In this document: positions 54,407-64,000 of the stretch, in pieces
Layout: every line of letters begins with the position of its first letter
Position numbering within the stretch: position 1 is the stretch's first letter
Origin: Verticillium longisporum
Lineage: Eukaryota > Ascomycota > Sordariomycetes > Glomerellales > Plectosphaerellaceae
Direction of reading: 5' to 3'
NCBI GenBank assembly: GCA_019188255.1
Contig: JAETXT010000006.1
Coordinates: forward strand, 1,240,001 to 1,304,000
Length of the DNA: 64,000 nucleotides
Notes under the pieces: model-generated
Seen by the model: the letters and a program-made list of their open reading frames with translations, nothing else
Databases searched by the model: none
Told to the model about the DNA's origin: nothing
Translations under genes and position numbers: made by a program

Positions 54407-55773
54407 TTACCACCCAGTCTACCCGTGTGAGCCGAGAATAACAGTAAGTGCCGCAGAAGCGTCTCACCTCATAGCGAGTCATCAACGCATATAGCTTGAT
54501 GAAGTCATGGCAATAGCCCCAGAGGATGCAAACAGGCAGGAACAGGACATCTCTCACATCTCTCCGAAACAGGCGGATTCTCTTGACGGTTTTGATGAAG
54601 AGCCACCAAGAAACGAAGCCTAGCCTGAGAGTGTCCTGAGATGGGCTGTCGGCAGTGGCCTTCCAACACAGTGACCACAACGCAATGTCCATCGGCAGAC
54701 CGTAGTTCACAAAACCGGATAGGTAAAGCGCGTAAATTGCCCAAGGAAATTTCCTATTTCTCGTCGTCAGCAGGTCCCACGCTCTTGCTAGGTGATACTT
54801 ACTTCCAATTTGAGATGCGCCTTAACGATTTTGCATTGCTCCTTGGATTACTTCTTTGCCACCTCACAAATCTTCGGAGCTCAGATGCGGTCGTTCCAAA
54901 GGTGGTTTCGACCCGACACCTCTCGTCATTTTGAACTGCAATTTCCCAGCCTCCCTCAAGAAGCCATCGAGTCCAAAAGTTATCGTCATCCGCCCTCAGC
55001 TTCAAGCCATTCCAGGTTTCTGACACTAAGCCGTCGAGGAACTGGCGATCTTGCACGATCACTGCCCGGAACGCTGCCAATCGGCCAGAGAGGCAAGATA
55101 TCGACTTTTCGATCGCCACAGTGGCCATGTTTTCGACGCCGCGTCGTTCGATGTAGTCAGCAAAGATCCAATTTATGATCCTTTGTATGATCGTGCCGGC
55201 CTTGATGCGGCTAGCTCTCTGGCAAGTGCCAACACCTCCAACTTGGGGGTTCTCGAAAGGGGCTAGAACCCACCCGTAGGTGCTGTGAGGGAAGGTAATG
55301 TCATCATCCGCGAAGACGATGACCTTGTGAGCTTTCCTTCTGGAGTCTGGAATGCTGTCTATAGCCCATTTGAGCTGCTCCCGCTTGCCGGCTTGGGCAA
55401 CATGAGAGACGTACACTTTCAGATCTTTTTGCTTTGATATAAACAAATCTGCCTCGGCTTGCACGCGACCAAGCCTGGTGGAGGGCACGCAGATCGATAT
55501 GTGCCTGCACCCAGCATTGACGTGAGATTCAAGCCCGCTGACCAGGTTGGCTATCTCATCACCGCGTGTGGCAATGACCACCGTAATGTCGATTGGCCTG
55601 AGGGATGGAGAGATCGGAGGCAAAACGGAGGCATGTCGGAAGTAGGCAACAATATGAACAACGAGTCGCGTGTATCGGAACAAGCTGAGAGGTGAGTGCC
55701 TAGTCATCTCAAACGATCATGGTGCTTACAATAGACCAATGAAAGTATGGAGCGAGGTCCAGGTGGTAAACAT
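54407..55773 (-). CDS. Membrane glycosyltransferase family 2 (hyaluronan-synthase-like)
   Basis: Model: exons 55773-55730, 55684-54803, 54753-54468 and 54418-54407, about 407 residues, phases consistent. The first short exon supplies an N-terminal membrane helix that continues over the splice (FIGLFLFRYTRLVVHIVAY). The catalytic domain has ITVVIATRGDE, VIVFADDDITFP (DxD), GGVGTCQRA, LSGRLAAFRAV and LRADDDNFWTRW (ADDD), then RRFVRWQRSNPRS (the QxxRW-type motif). The C-terminal half has membrane helices (ALYLSGFVNYGLPMDIALW, VLFLPVCILWGYCHDFI). Such enzymes make or extrude a polysaccharide at the plasma membrane from a UDP-sugar. The last tiny exon is the least sure part; reading on without splicing would end at 54345. 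Confidence 0.85.
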
Positions 55774-57167
55774 CTCGACGGATTCGGAGAACAACAGTGT
55801 GGTATGGCTTAGCGATGAAGAAGGGAGGTGAAGTCGCGTGGCTAGACTCAAGAAGCCCACGCTTCCTTTTAAGTACTGTAGAATTCCGTCTATTCTTTTG
55901 TTTGTTGACAAGACGGCTCTCAGGCTTCGCGCCACCTAAGTTAGTGGTGACAATGCCTCTGCACGATTTGTGGTTTCGCTTCGACTTTGGGGCAGGCAGG
56001 GAAGACGCAGTCAGCGTGCATGCTATCACAGTCGTCTCGCATTTTTGCATCTACAAGTCATCTACTTCTTCTGACTACCACCATCCTTGTCCTTGCTTCC
56101 TTCTTCGTTGCCAAAATACGCAGCGTTCCTAAAGGTTGCATCTTCGTCGATGATTGGTGCATCGTCTGAGCTTTTCGAGTTGCCTCCACCCTCACCAGCA
56201 GGTTTGCCATGATCTTGGGGGTCTGGCTTTGGGTTGGGATCCATTTTTCCTGCCGGTCAGCTACGTAAAGGGATGCTGCTATCACAAGAGGTACTGCACT
56301 TACTGATCGATTGAGAATCAAGAAGTTTGTCATTAAAGTCCCTGTGTTGAAGTGCAGATGGCGAGTCTCTCAGTGTCAGTCCTGTGCCGTTTTATACCTC
56401 CGGGTCGATGAGACAGCGAAGGATTTACTGACCCCGCTGTCCGACGGAAGCCACTCTGTGGCCATCGCCTTGGATAGAGCCCCGGGAGACATAGGTGGCC
56501 GAGGAGTACACCTCGACCATCCAGGCGCATGCCCAATGACATTGACAGAACGACGCATACGTGTGGTGTATCCCCTTGGCTCGCATGGGCCTGCAGCTTC
56601 ACCGGCCATGAGCGAGGCCGTGCTAACCCCTGACGGGAGACAGAGGTCAACGGCAGTTGACGCCAGGGCTTATTTCTCCAGGATGACCACCCCCTTATTC
56701 TACTAAGTTCCGATGAGGATATGGCTTGGCGGTAGCCTAGGCGAGCGTGCAATCATTGCTGCCTTTCGATATTGAAGCAAGTGCCAGAGGTAGAAAGTCT
56801 ATTGCAATCATGCCCTCGTCACGTACACAAAAGCCGTGGCTGTATGGCCTCACTGAACTTCCATGATACATAATTAGTGTGTCGAACGGATGTCGAATCT
56901 GTGGTACTTGCATGCGGGTGTAGCAGTTCCTTCGGGGACGAGGTGATAATGTCCCGGTCATAGACCGGGGTGCACATAAACATCCCTATACCCATGAACC
57001 CTTCAACAAGGAAAGCCACAGGGCACCAACGATGTCAAGGAGGTTGCTTAAGACACGTCTGAATTACCGTGACAGGTTGGTTCATGAGTAATGTCAACTT
57101 GAGGCTCGTCACAACAGACTGGCCGCTTTCCCCGCTTGTTCTCTTAATCTGTGGTCTGAGCTCATGG
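55774..57167. other. Intergenic region, one possible tiny gene
   Basis: At 56244-56062 (minus) an ATG-led 60-codon frame encodes a very hydrophilic peptide rich in Gly, Asp, Lys and Ser (MDPNPKPDPQDHGKPAGEGG ...). An intron-like GTAAGT...GGCAG lies just upstream, but its phase does not fit. I could not support any other gene here. Confidence 0.35.
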
Positions 57168-57443
57168 TACAGGGGCTCTCACAGAAGGGTGAAGGGTAAT
57201 AATGTTGGGTGGAAAGATAGCGACAGGGGTTTTCACAAATAGGTGATGAATCATGGTTCACAGGGGGACTCACAGAACGGTGAATGGTGGCAAGGCGGAC
57301 CTAATCTAGCGACAGGATTATCACAAAAGGGTGATAACTCATGTTTTACAGGGGTTCTCACAGAGGGGTGAAAAACAATATTGTGGAGAAGGGTCACATA
57401 CTACGGGCCTAATAATAGCGACAGGGGTCTTCATAAATGGGTG
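57168..57443. repeat. Tandem repeat of two alternating 25-bp modules, three periods
   Basis: Six imperfect copies of ACAGGGG-TTCTCACAGAAGGGTGA at about 57168, 57222, 57259, 57311, 57348 and 57420. They alternate strictly between type A (preceded by TCATGGT-like) and type B (preceded by TAGCGACA-like), making a period of about 92 bases repeated three times. Each module holds the short inverted pair TCAC/GTGA. No coding potential is seen across it. Confidence 0.8.
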
Positions 57444-57831
57444 ATTGAATCATATGTTGCAGTACTCACGAAAAGGGAGATACAAGCTAATCAGATTACC
57501 TGCAGTTATTGGTGTACCAAGTTGCTGACTCAGCGGGGATTTGGACAAGCTCCTGCCCAAGATGGGCATGAGGGAAGAGGGAGAACGACAGACGAAAACG
57601 GGAGCGGACGAGAAGCGCAGACACCCGTGTTGCAACTATTCAAATCCTACAAGCGATACAGTAAACCCAGTCATCGGTGCCTAATTCGCCATTGTGCTCC
57701 TCTTGCGCCCCACGTGACATGCTTGAGATGCTTTCTACCAAGGTCCTGTGGTCAGTTGCATTCTTGTGTTTGGATGCTCCGACCATCCGAGCTTACCTGA
57801 TCAATTTTGATTCCTCAGGCCACAGTTGCGC

Positions 57832-57954
57832 TCAAACTTTTCCCGTGCCTTTGCAGCTCGTGCAGATGCCGCCATCTTTGATGCCGTTGTCGCAAGCCTC
57901 GCAATCAGCCATGGTCCTGACAGTGCCGTATAGCTGTGTTGATGTTTTTGACAT
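57832..57954 (-). CDS. Putative 40-residue zinc-ribbon-like miniprotein
   Basis: ATG at 57954, stop at 57832. The C-terminal half contains two Cys pairs, DCEACDNG and CTSCKGTGKV, at residues 18/21 and 31/34. The C-x2-C-x-G-x-G phrase is that of DnaJ-type zinc ribbons. No intron is required. Too short for confidence on its own; an intronic or non-coding origin is possible. It lies alone, with the divergent C2H2 gene 251 bases away. Confidence 0.4.
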   Translation of the reverse strand: MSKTSTQLYGTVRTMADCEACDNGIKDGGICTSCKGTGKV

Positions 57955-58205
57955 GAAGTGATGGTGGTTGTTGTTACGCGCTGGTCCGATGCTGGGGCTT
58001 TCGCCAACTTAAATGCTTGGTCCGTGGTCTATGTTGGGCAGATGGTCCCAGCCCGACTTCCGAAGTGGTCGGGTCGGATCGACCCCGCCTAAGCAAAGGG
58101 AGCCAACGTGACATGACCAACAAGGGCTTTGATTTAAGTCGCCACCCTCGCAAAAAGTCCCACCGTCTCGCCTCTTTTTCACTTTGATCTATATGCCCCA
58201 CTGAA

Positions 58206-59334
58206 ATGGCCGACTATATACAGCACCGTCAATGTCAGACTTGTTTCACACTTTTCCCATCCAATCAGAAGCTCTTCGACCATATCGAGGAGTATCGAGT
58301 GAGTCGTCCGCTACTAAACTTAACCTGTTTCCCAGAGCCAACCATGGAGCAGTCGCGAGAACGTCTTCTAGTCGCTGAGTTGGAGCTCTGTAGAATGCAT
58401 ATAGCACAATCTACAAATGCCATCAGCGTGGAAGACAGCTATGACAGCTGTGTTGGAGATGAGGACAGACATGATTCTTCTATCCAGCCAAATATATTTC
58501 ACTGCCCGTTCGACAAATGCGATAAGGGCGGGCCGTACGCGACTCGAGGCAATCTCGTGCGACACTTTCAAACGCGTACGTTTCTTACTTCAATATTTGT
58601 TAGGCGCGCTAGGTTAATGAATGTGCGCTGTAGATGTTCAGTGCTATGAAACCTGCCCTTTCTGTCATGAAGTCTTCCAACGGGTACATCGGTTTTTAAG
58701 GCACGGTTGCAAGTACGACCGAGACCAGCCTGGAGCCATTTTTATGCGGCAAAGAATATCACATTTCAACGGAGTTATTACCGGGGAGTTGAATCGACTG
58801 CAAAGCCTCCCGAGGGTTGACAGCAAACGACCACGAGAGTCTACGGTTTCAAGTCCGCTACGGCCGCGTAAAATGGCAAAGAAGAGTTCATCACTTCCTC
58901 GGGTATCCGATGTATACTGTGACACTTCGTATCCGCCATGCGATCCCACGACGACGGACGACGGAATGGAGGCAATTGCGCGGGAAGTCGAGATCTCAAC
59001 TTGGAGCCAGACACGTCGAGTAGACGACCAACAGACGGCGATCATGGGTTTGAAAGACAACAGTTTGGCGTGTTTGACCGAGCCAGATGCTGATGGCGAG
59101 TGGGCATTTGCTGACACGGTCGCGCCTACAAGTCCGAAAGACTGGACGCTGGCGCAAACGATTGCTAATATGACTGCGAACGACGGCGAATGGGCATTTG
59201 CCAACATGGGTGTGGGCAGATACATGATTGAGGGCGACAACTGCTGGACAATGCCTCAGGCGGTTCCTAACATTACAATAGACGGTGGATCTTTGGCTGG
59301 ATCTGCGACTGTGACAAATTCTCTTTTGGCCTGA
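58206..59334 (+). CDS. C2H2-type zinc-finger protein with tryptophan repeats
   Basis: Model: exons 58206-58298, 58338-58575 and 58634-59334, 343 residues, phases consistent (intron 1 is only 39 bases). Finger-like parts: CQTCFTLFPSNQKLFDHI (residues 9-26), CPFDKCDKGGPYATRGNLVRHF (second), CPFCHEVFQRVHRFLRHGC (third). A basic segment follows (SKRPRESTV, RPRKMAKKSS), a likely nuclear localisation signal. Residues about 265-330 hold four tryptophan units: GEWAFADTVAP, DWTLAQTIAN, GEWAFANMGVG, NCWTMPQAVPN. Fingers plus an acidic Trp-rich repeat suggest a transcription regulator. The acceptor of intron 1 is the second AG (58337). Confidence 0.7.
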
Positions 59335-60149
59335 CTCGAGGGGAATGGACAACCGGAGCAGAGCCACCAGGATAAAGTGTGCGATGGCGGAAGGAAAGTC
59401 AGAGTAAGAGGGTACCTCGCCCGTAATATCCAACGCGAATCACACAATCCCTGCCCAAACCGCATGAGATCCATGACAATCACCACAGCTTGCCCATATG
59501 GCAGCATGTCGTAAGAACGCGGAACAGACCCTAAGTCTTAGAATGACATCTCGGGTCAGTTGTTGAGCTGAGGAGTAGGACATTACTCAGACCATACCTC
59601 TCTTTTCCCTCACTACACCTCACTTGCTACAGGTATGAGACTGGCCCTGACCGTAGACAGCGCCGCAGCTTGAGCATTGAGTTTGATTGTTGGAGGAAGG
59701 CATGGTTCCCGCTTGATTTCATACGCAGATCTTGGAAAGGTCGGAAAGAGAAGAGGCGACTGGGGTAGTGAGTCTGACGAACGGTGGAGAGTATATCGCG
59801 AGAAGATGCGCGATCGTGTCTTTATAGTTCATGCTACCTAGGATGAACAACGTCGTTCAATGCTGCCCACAAGGCATCCAATCTTGCCAACCTTCGGTGT
59901 CGGCTTTGGACGCGATCACAGATTTGTGAATGCTCCACATTTCTCTCATCGTCCTTATGATTGGCTGAGATAAAAAGAGGGGGTGTGCTTGGGAGCCGAA
60001 TACTGATCATGGGTAATGCCATGATGTGATGAGGGTAAACGGGGTGTGGCGCATCGACTCATTCTGAGCGCTGAATCTTTGTCCTGACTCTCCACGTTCC
60101 TGGACCTTAGGTATCTCTCCGTCGCGTCTCCAATACCAGCCTCCTTTGT
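59335..60149. other. Intergenic region
   Basis: About 800 bases between the C2H2 gene and the next plus-strand gene. No gene supported; it should contain the promoter of the latter. Confidence 0.45.
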
Positions 60150-60924
60150 ATGGCTACAAAAGCTTTTTCTGTCGAGGACGCGATTCAAGCCCTCGAAAAG
60201 GATGGATTTTATTCTATACCAGATCGCGAGGTCGGGCTCTGCCTCGCAGAGATGGACCAAGGCACGTCTCAATTCTCGCCTTCCACTGTTGCAGGTTTGG
60301 AATTCTACCGCCTCCACGTCCTGCAAGACACAGTAGGCATCACGCAAAAAACGTCGCGGCATCGTACTAATGTTTGTAGCGCATCGTGTCCACTCTCAAC
60401 TCCTCGTTCGAATGGTGTGCCATGGGAGATTACCGAAGAATACGAGAAGACCAAGGCCATATCTTCCAACTGAGGAGGGGCGGCGCGAACGCTGACATTC
60501 TTGTCGTACAGCTATGGAGCGCAAAGTCTCAAGCAACGTACTACAGGGGTTCGCACAGAGTCTCGCGGGAGGTGTTGAGCAGTGTTCGTGCGGCAAATCG
60601 CATGTGGGAGGTCCCGCGTGCCAGGTTGGAACTAGCGGGCTGTGAGGCTCGAGATATTACGTTCGAAGATGGTGGACTGTGAGTCTATGCCCTCCCCGCG
60701 AACTTGTGTGTCCTAACGCACCCTCCATCAGAGTGATAATGGATGCAAGAGTTGCCTTCGAAACGAGACACGGATCACCAGTAACGTTCTCATTTGCCAC
60801 ATCAGCCCAGTTGAAGAACTGGCCGAAGCTGATCCCTCCGAAAACACAACAAGCAACACAGCTGGTGGCAGCACTTCAGAGCGAAAGAGTCGGAGCATAC
60901 TATGCAGATGGGACTGAGGGTTAG
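60150..60924 (+). CDS. Hypothetical protein, possible jelly-roll (phytanoyl-dioxygenase-like) fold
   Basis: Model: exons 60150-60332, 60380-60678 and 60732-60924, 224 residues. Intron 1 has a perfect TACTAAT branch and a phase-0 join; intron 2 GTGAGT...CATCAG. N-terminus AFSVEDAIQALEKDGFYSIP is like the first helix of PhyH-type enzymes. QLWSAKSQATYYRGSHRV and GLVIMDARVAFETRHGS sit where those proteins have the x-G-S-H-x phrase and a core strand. The iron ligand set (H-x-D...H) is not clear, so enzymatic activity should not be assumed. No signal peptide. Confidence 0.6.
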
Positions 60925-61051
60925 GATGGTAGAGGAGGAGCATCAGTTTGTCAGCGCCTATCTTGGCTAGAGAATACTCGCAATCACGTCTTAGTAGCTC
61001 AGCAGCCTCATGTATACCCGCATGTCAATGGCCAAGCCAGGCCTTTCCTCA

Positions 61052-62397
61052 TTACCTTCCGCTGCAAATATTTGTTTGCCTAAGATTTATGCTCTCAAGG
61101 TATTGATCCGTTCCCGCCCTGTCAAACCCAAACGCGAGCCGCACCATCTCGCGGACATGACCTGCATCTTGTTCTGGGGAGCTTCGAAGATTGGTGAAGC
61201 AAGCATAAACCCTTGACGCTGGGCTCTCCAATACCTCGGCGAATGTTCCTCCTAGATACCGACCTTCCTCCCTCAGTACAAATTCAGCCTCCCGGAACTT
61301 TTCAGAATACAGCTTTCGGGCGAAATCTTGCCGCGACATGTTTCTGTGTGCGATGTGTTGAGGGTCGTCCAGGGCACTCTTTATCATTTCGTCCGGCCAA
61401 AGAAGTGGAAAAGGCATCGGGTAATGATTGACCTGCCACGGCGCAGCTTGAGCGAACTCCCAGTCGATAAGGCCCAGGAAGTTGAATTTGTCGTCAACTA
61501 TGATGTTCTGCGTGCCGAGATCCATGTGATTGAGGGGATAGCATGCCTGTGATTCCTTGAAGAGCCCAGTATTCCGTACAATGTCGATAAAAACCAGCGC
61601 CCCGAGTCTGCTAAAGTGTGAGAGGTCTTGATCGTGGAGACCTGCCTTACGGAGGGCAGCTTCTCCGGTGGCAGTGAAGTATTCGGCTGCCGTGGAGAAT
61701 GGCCCTTGAGGAACGAGGCCCTCAGATGCTGATATGGACAACTTCCCAATGACAGGATCTCCCGATTCCGTCACATCAGAGATGGAACCGATTTGAGGAA
61801 ATGCCAAAGTTGCGAGCTGTGCTTGGACCATTGTCCACTGAGCCATAATGTGCTTTTGGGTTGCAACCTGTGCCTGGTAAGATAGGATTCAAGTCGAGTG
61901 CTGGTTGGAAAGCGAGAGATGCGAAGGCGAGGAACGTGGAGCATAGAAGGCAACAGCAGGGGGTGTTCACAGACCGGCAAACTGCACAAATCGGGTGCAA
62001 CATCCTGCAGGGTGTTGCCATTGAAGCCTTCCAACAGCATGTAGATGGCACCAGCATCGGTGGCAAGTTGAGATCCGGGGCCTTCGTAGGCGTATACTTT
62101 TGGAACAACCACAGCTGGGAGGTTCTCATCCACGAAACGCATCGTCGATATTTCGCACGCGATTGCGTAGTTTTCGTCTTCCTCCGTAACTGTTGGGAGG
62201 ATATCGGGATGCCGAGGCAATCGGACACGGGCAATCACCAGGCTACCGTCCTCGGCGACCATCTCGAAACAGATCCAGGATTGTCCTGCTGAAAAAGGAT
62301 CGCTCATTGCGAGCTTCTGGCCTTTGATGCGCTCAGCATGGCGTATAAGAACATCTTTATCGAGAGTGTCGAACGACCTCAATAACCGCTCTTTCAT
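61052..62397 (-). CDS. Aminoglycoside-phosphotransferase-like (APH family) kinase
   Basis: Two exons, 62397-61975 and 61873-61052, 414 residues, joined in phase over a 101-base intron with GTCTGT donor. N-lobe: WICFEMVAEDGSLVIARVRL (nucleotide-contact strands) and EISTMRFV. C-lobe: LNHMDLGTQNIIVDD (Brenner motif H-x-D-x4-N, catalytic Asp) and GLIDWEFAQAAP (metal-binding Asp). These expanded fungal APH proteins are thought to phosphorylate small molecules, with unknown substrates; there is no reason to infer drug resistance. Upstream (62643-62461) an ATG-led 60-codon frame without family features may be a leader ORF or a separate exon. Confidence 0.85.
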
Positions 62398-63020
62398 GCC
62401 GTTGTATTCCCAATTCTCGAACGAAGTCCATCTCGCGCTCGGAAGGGAATTCGAGGTTTTTTAGTTGCATGTGTGGGTGGCGTGGGGTTTTCGCGCTGTA
62501 TTGGTGTCGAAATGGTCCTTTTGATCCTCTGCCGGGTAGAGAGGCAGCAGCTTGACGACGGGGAAGCGACCAACAAGGATGTAGGTTTTGAAAGCTGGAC
62601 TGGACGAGGGCGAGGAAAGGCGGACATGTAAGGTCTGTGCCATGAAGGAGAGAGCGTGGGTTTCGTCTGTTGTTAGTCAGCCATCCTAGCCACGATACTG
62701 AAGCTGTCATTTCAGCCACATCGCGGGGTAGCCATATCTTCAGCCACCAAGCGGCGGGCAAAGTTCCTACGGGCGCCAGTCTCATGGATGCTGTGCCGAT
62801 TTCGACGACCACCGATATGGGCCGTGAGGCGTGTCAGGGGTTTCGAAAACCCCGTCGTTCACTGTTTGTTGGTTAGCAACTAATTACACCTCCACCTCCC
62901 TGGTGTTTCCGGTCGATCTAGACGTCATACATGAATTAACAACACGGGCTTTGTCGGACTGTTGCGTAGTGCACGGGCTCCAGTACTGTTCTGACCAGAA
63001 AGGCCGATTGACTGAAGTTC
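62398..63020. other. Upstream region of the APH-like gene
   Basis: Includes the minus-strand frame 62643-62461 (MAQTLHVRLSSPSSS ...), which looks coding in composition but has no recognised domain and stops 63 bases before the APH start. The rest shows no gene. Confidence 0.35.
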
Positions 63021-64000
63021 CTACGACGGGCTCAGATCCATTTGCGCCTTACGAAGTATTTCTCTCATTCGCGCGTACAACCCTTGGTCCTCCATCTCCC
63101 ACCTCCCACCATTTGGAAACATAACTTTTCGTAACCTGTTGACCCACGGAACCAGTGACTCGTAGTATGATGTACAGTTTCCTTTTATGATCCTCAGAAA
63201 GTCTCCTTCGTTGCTAACCAACCCGTTTTGGAAGTTGCCAGCTCCTCCGTGTCGAAGTAGTTCCACTTGTCAAATCTCGCGACGACTCTGCCCTCATCTG
63301 GCCCGGTGTAATGGATGCATATCCAGAACAAAACCCAGAAGAAGGACTCAAGGTCGTGCATGAAGGAATGCTGCTCGCCCAGAAGGGCCCCAATCGCCAT
63401 GAAAGCCCTTGTACCTGTCTTTCCTCTTGCCCCTGAAGCACCGTCTCGTTGCTCTCGGATGGCAAGGTCAAGGTCGATCAAAAAGAGGGCCACGAAGAGT
63501 TCGTGTCGTCCTCGTTGATCATCAGATTGTTAATCGAGATGTCTCGGTGAAGCAAACCTGCCTTGTGCAAGGACTCATGCCTTTCGATGCAGCCCTCTAG
63601 CGCGGCAAGCAGAACCGACGGGGAGCTTGCCTTGTAAATAGCTTTTCCGTAGTCGCGTAGGATGACCCGCCTATGTACTCGATTGGGGATGGCGTGGCTG
63701 CCTGCTTTTGTTGGAGATGCCGAACAGGACCGTTTACTGGGTGGTACGGGGGCACCCGTCTGGCTCGAGGACCGCTTCACTCCGATAGTACTGCTTCGAC
63801 CTGTTCGTGAAGGCCTATTACACTCATGCTCTGCGGAATGATAGATCGTTCTGATTGATAATTCTTCGCCTCAGTAGCATCCAGTCCCCTTCGAGTATTG
63901 CCTCGAATGTCGTCAACTTCGTCACGGACAACCACGGTCTCATGGTGGTAGTACCTAGCGACGTTGACTACATCTTTGCCGGTCGCCTCTTGGAGTAATT
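63021..64000 (-). CDS. FunK1-type fungal protein kinase, 3' part, frame steps as given
   Basis: The gene enters from the right edge. In order: LLQEATGKDVVNVARYYHHE, a Ser/Arg-rich linker (QTGAPVPPSKRSCSASPTK), VILRDYGKAIYKASS, LEGCIERHESLHKAG, catalytic loop LLHRDISINNLMI, LIDLDLAIRE in place of DFG, KTGTRAFMAIGAL, HDLESFFWVLFWICIHY, and a C-terminal SYYESLVPWVNRLRKVMFP. This order is that of FunK1 kinases. Three one-base steps are needed, at 63818-63819, 63480-63484 and 63232-63234, each in a homopolymer and each a missing base. The catalytic Asp and Asn are present. It is probably a functional gene in the true genome, but could be a pseudogene. Confidence 0.75.

Noticed and set aside
61052..62397. 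Drug-resistance gene reading of the APH-like protein
   Set aside because: The family is widely expanded in fungi with unknown substrates; the kinase motifs alone do not show antibiotic modification.

Overview
The window is nuclear DNA of a filamentous ascomycete (Pezizomycotina; a Sordariomycete is my guess). The signs are short GT..AG introns (about 40 to 100 bases) with CTAAC/CTGAC-type branch sites, fungus-specific families (UstYa/DUF3328, FunK1 kinase, Gti1/Pac2 WOPR, 7TM-RGS, OrsD-like), and long AT-rich blocks that have lost nearly all CpA/TpG, the mark of repeat-induced point mutation (RIP).

Left arm, 1-13.9 kb: ordinary gene territory. It holds the 5' end of a 7TM-RGS gene, a small inverted-repeat element, an F-box-like gene, a divergent pair (M20 metallopeptidase and DUF218 protein), a six-exon UstYa-type oxidase, a decayed gene, and an ACS-family MFS transporter with one apparent frameshift.

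Middle, 13.9-40 kb: a repeat desert. Old RIP-destroyed DNA, including two Ty3/Gypsy fossils still readable as reverse transcriptase (one also as chromodomain), was later invaded by elements that show no RIP. These are a complete 6.9-kb chromovirus with matching LTRs and a 5-bp target duplication, a solo LTR of the same family, and two related pogo/Fot-like DNA transposons of almost equal length (1858 and 1857 bp). The Gypsy element carries an extra gene on the opposite strand, between pol and the 3' LTR, that encodes a perfectly spaced Zn(II)2Cys6 cluster plus a coiled coil. That is the most striking feature of the window.

40-45.5 kb: a mosaic of LTR pieces, a cluster of short palindromes, an OrsD-like fragment, a truncated hAT transposase, and a tRNA-like sequence followed by a strong hairpin.

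Right arm, 45.5-64 kb: accessory genes. They include a CK1-like kinase with a changed DFG motif, two hypothetical genes, a Gti1/Pac2 gene, a membrane glycosyltransferase (GT2), a C2H2 protein with tryptophan repeats, a possible jelly-roll protein, an aminoglycoside-phosphotransferase-like kinase and a FunK1 kinase leaving the window.

A recurring observation is that nearly every frame break I could align by eye in otherwise conserved genes is explained by loss of one base in a mononucleotide run. This suggests either homopolymer under-calling in the assembly or a shared decay process, and it limits how firmly any pseudogene call here can be made.
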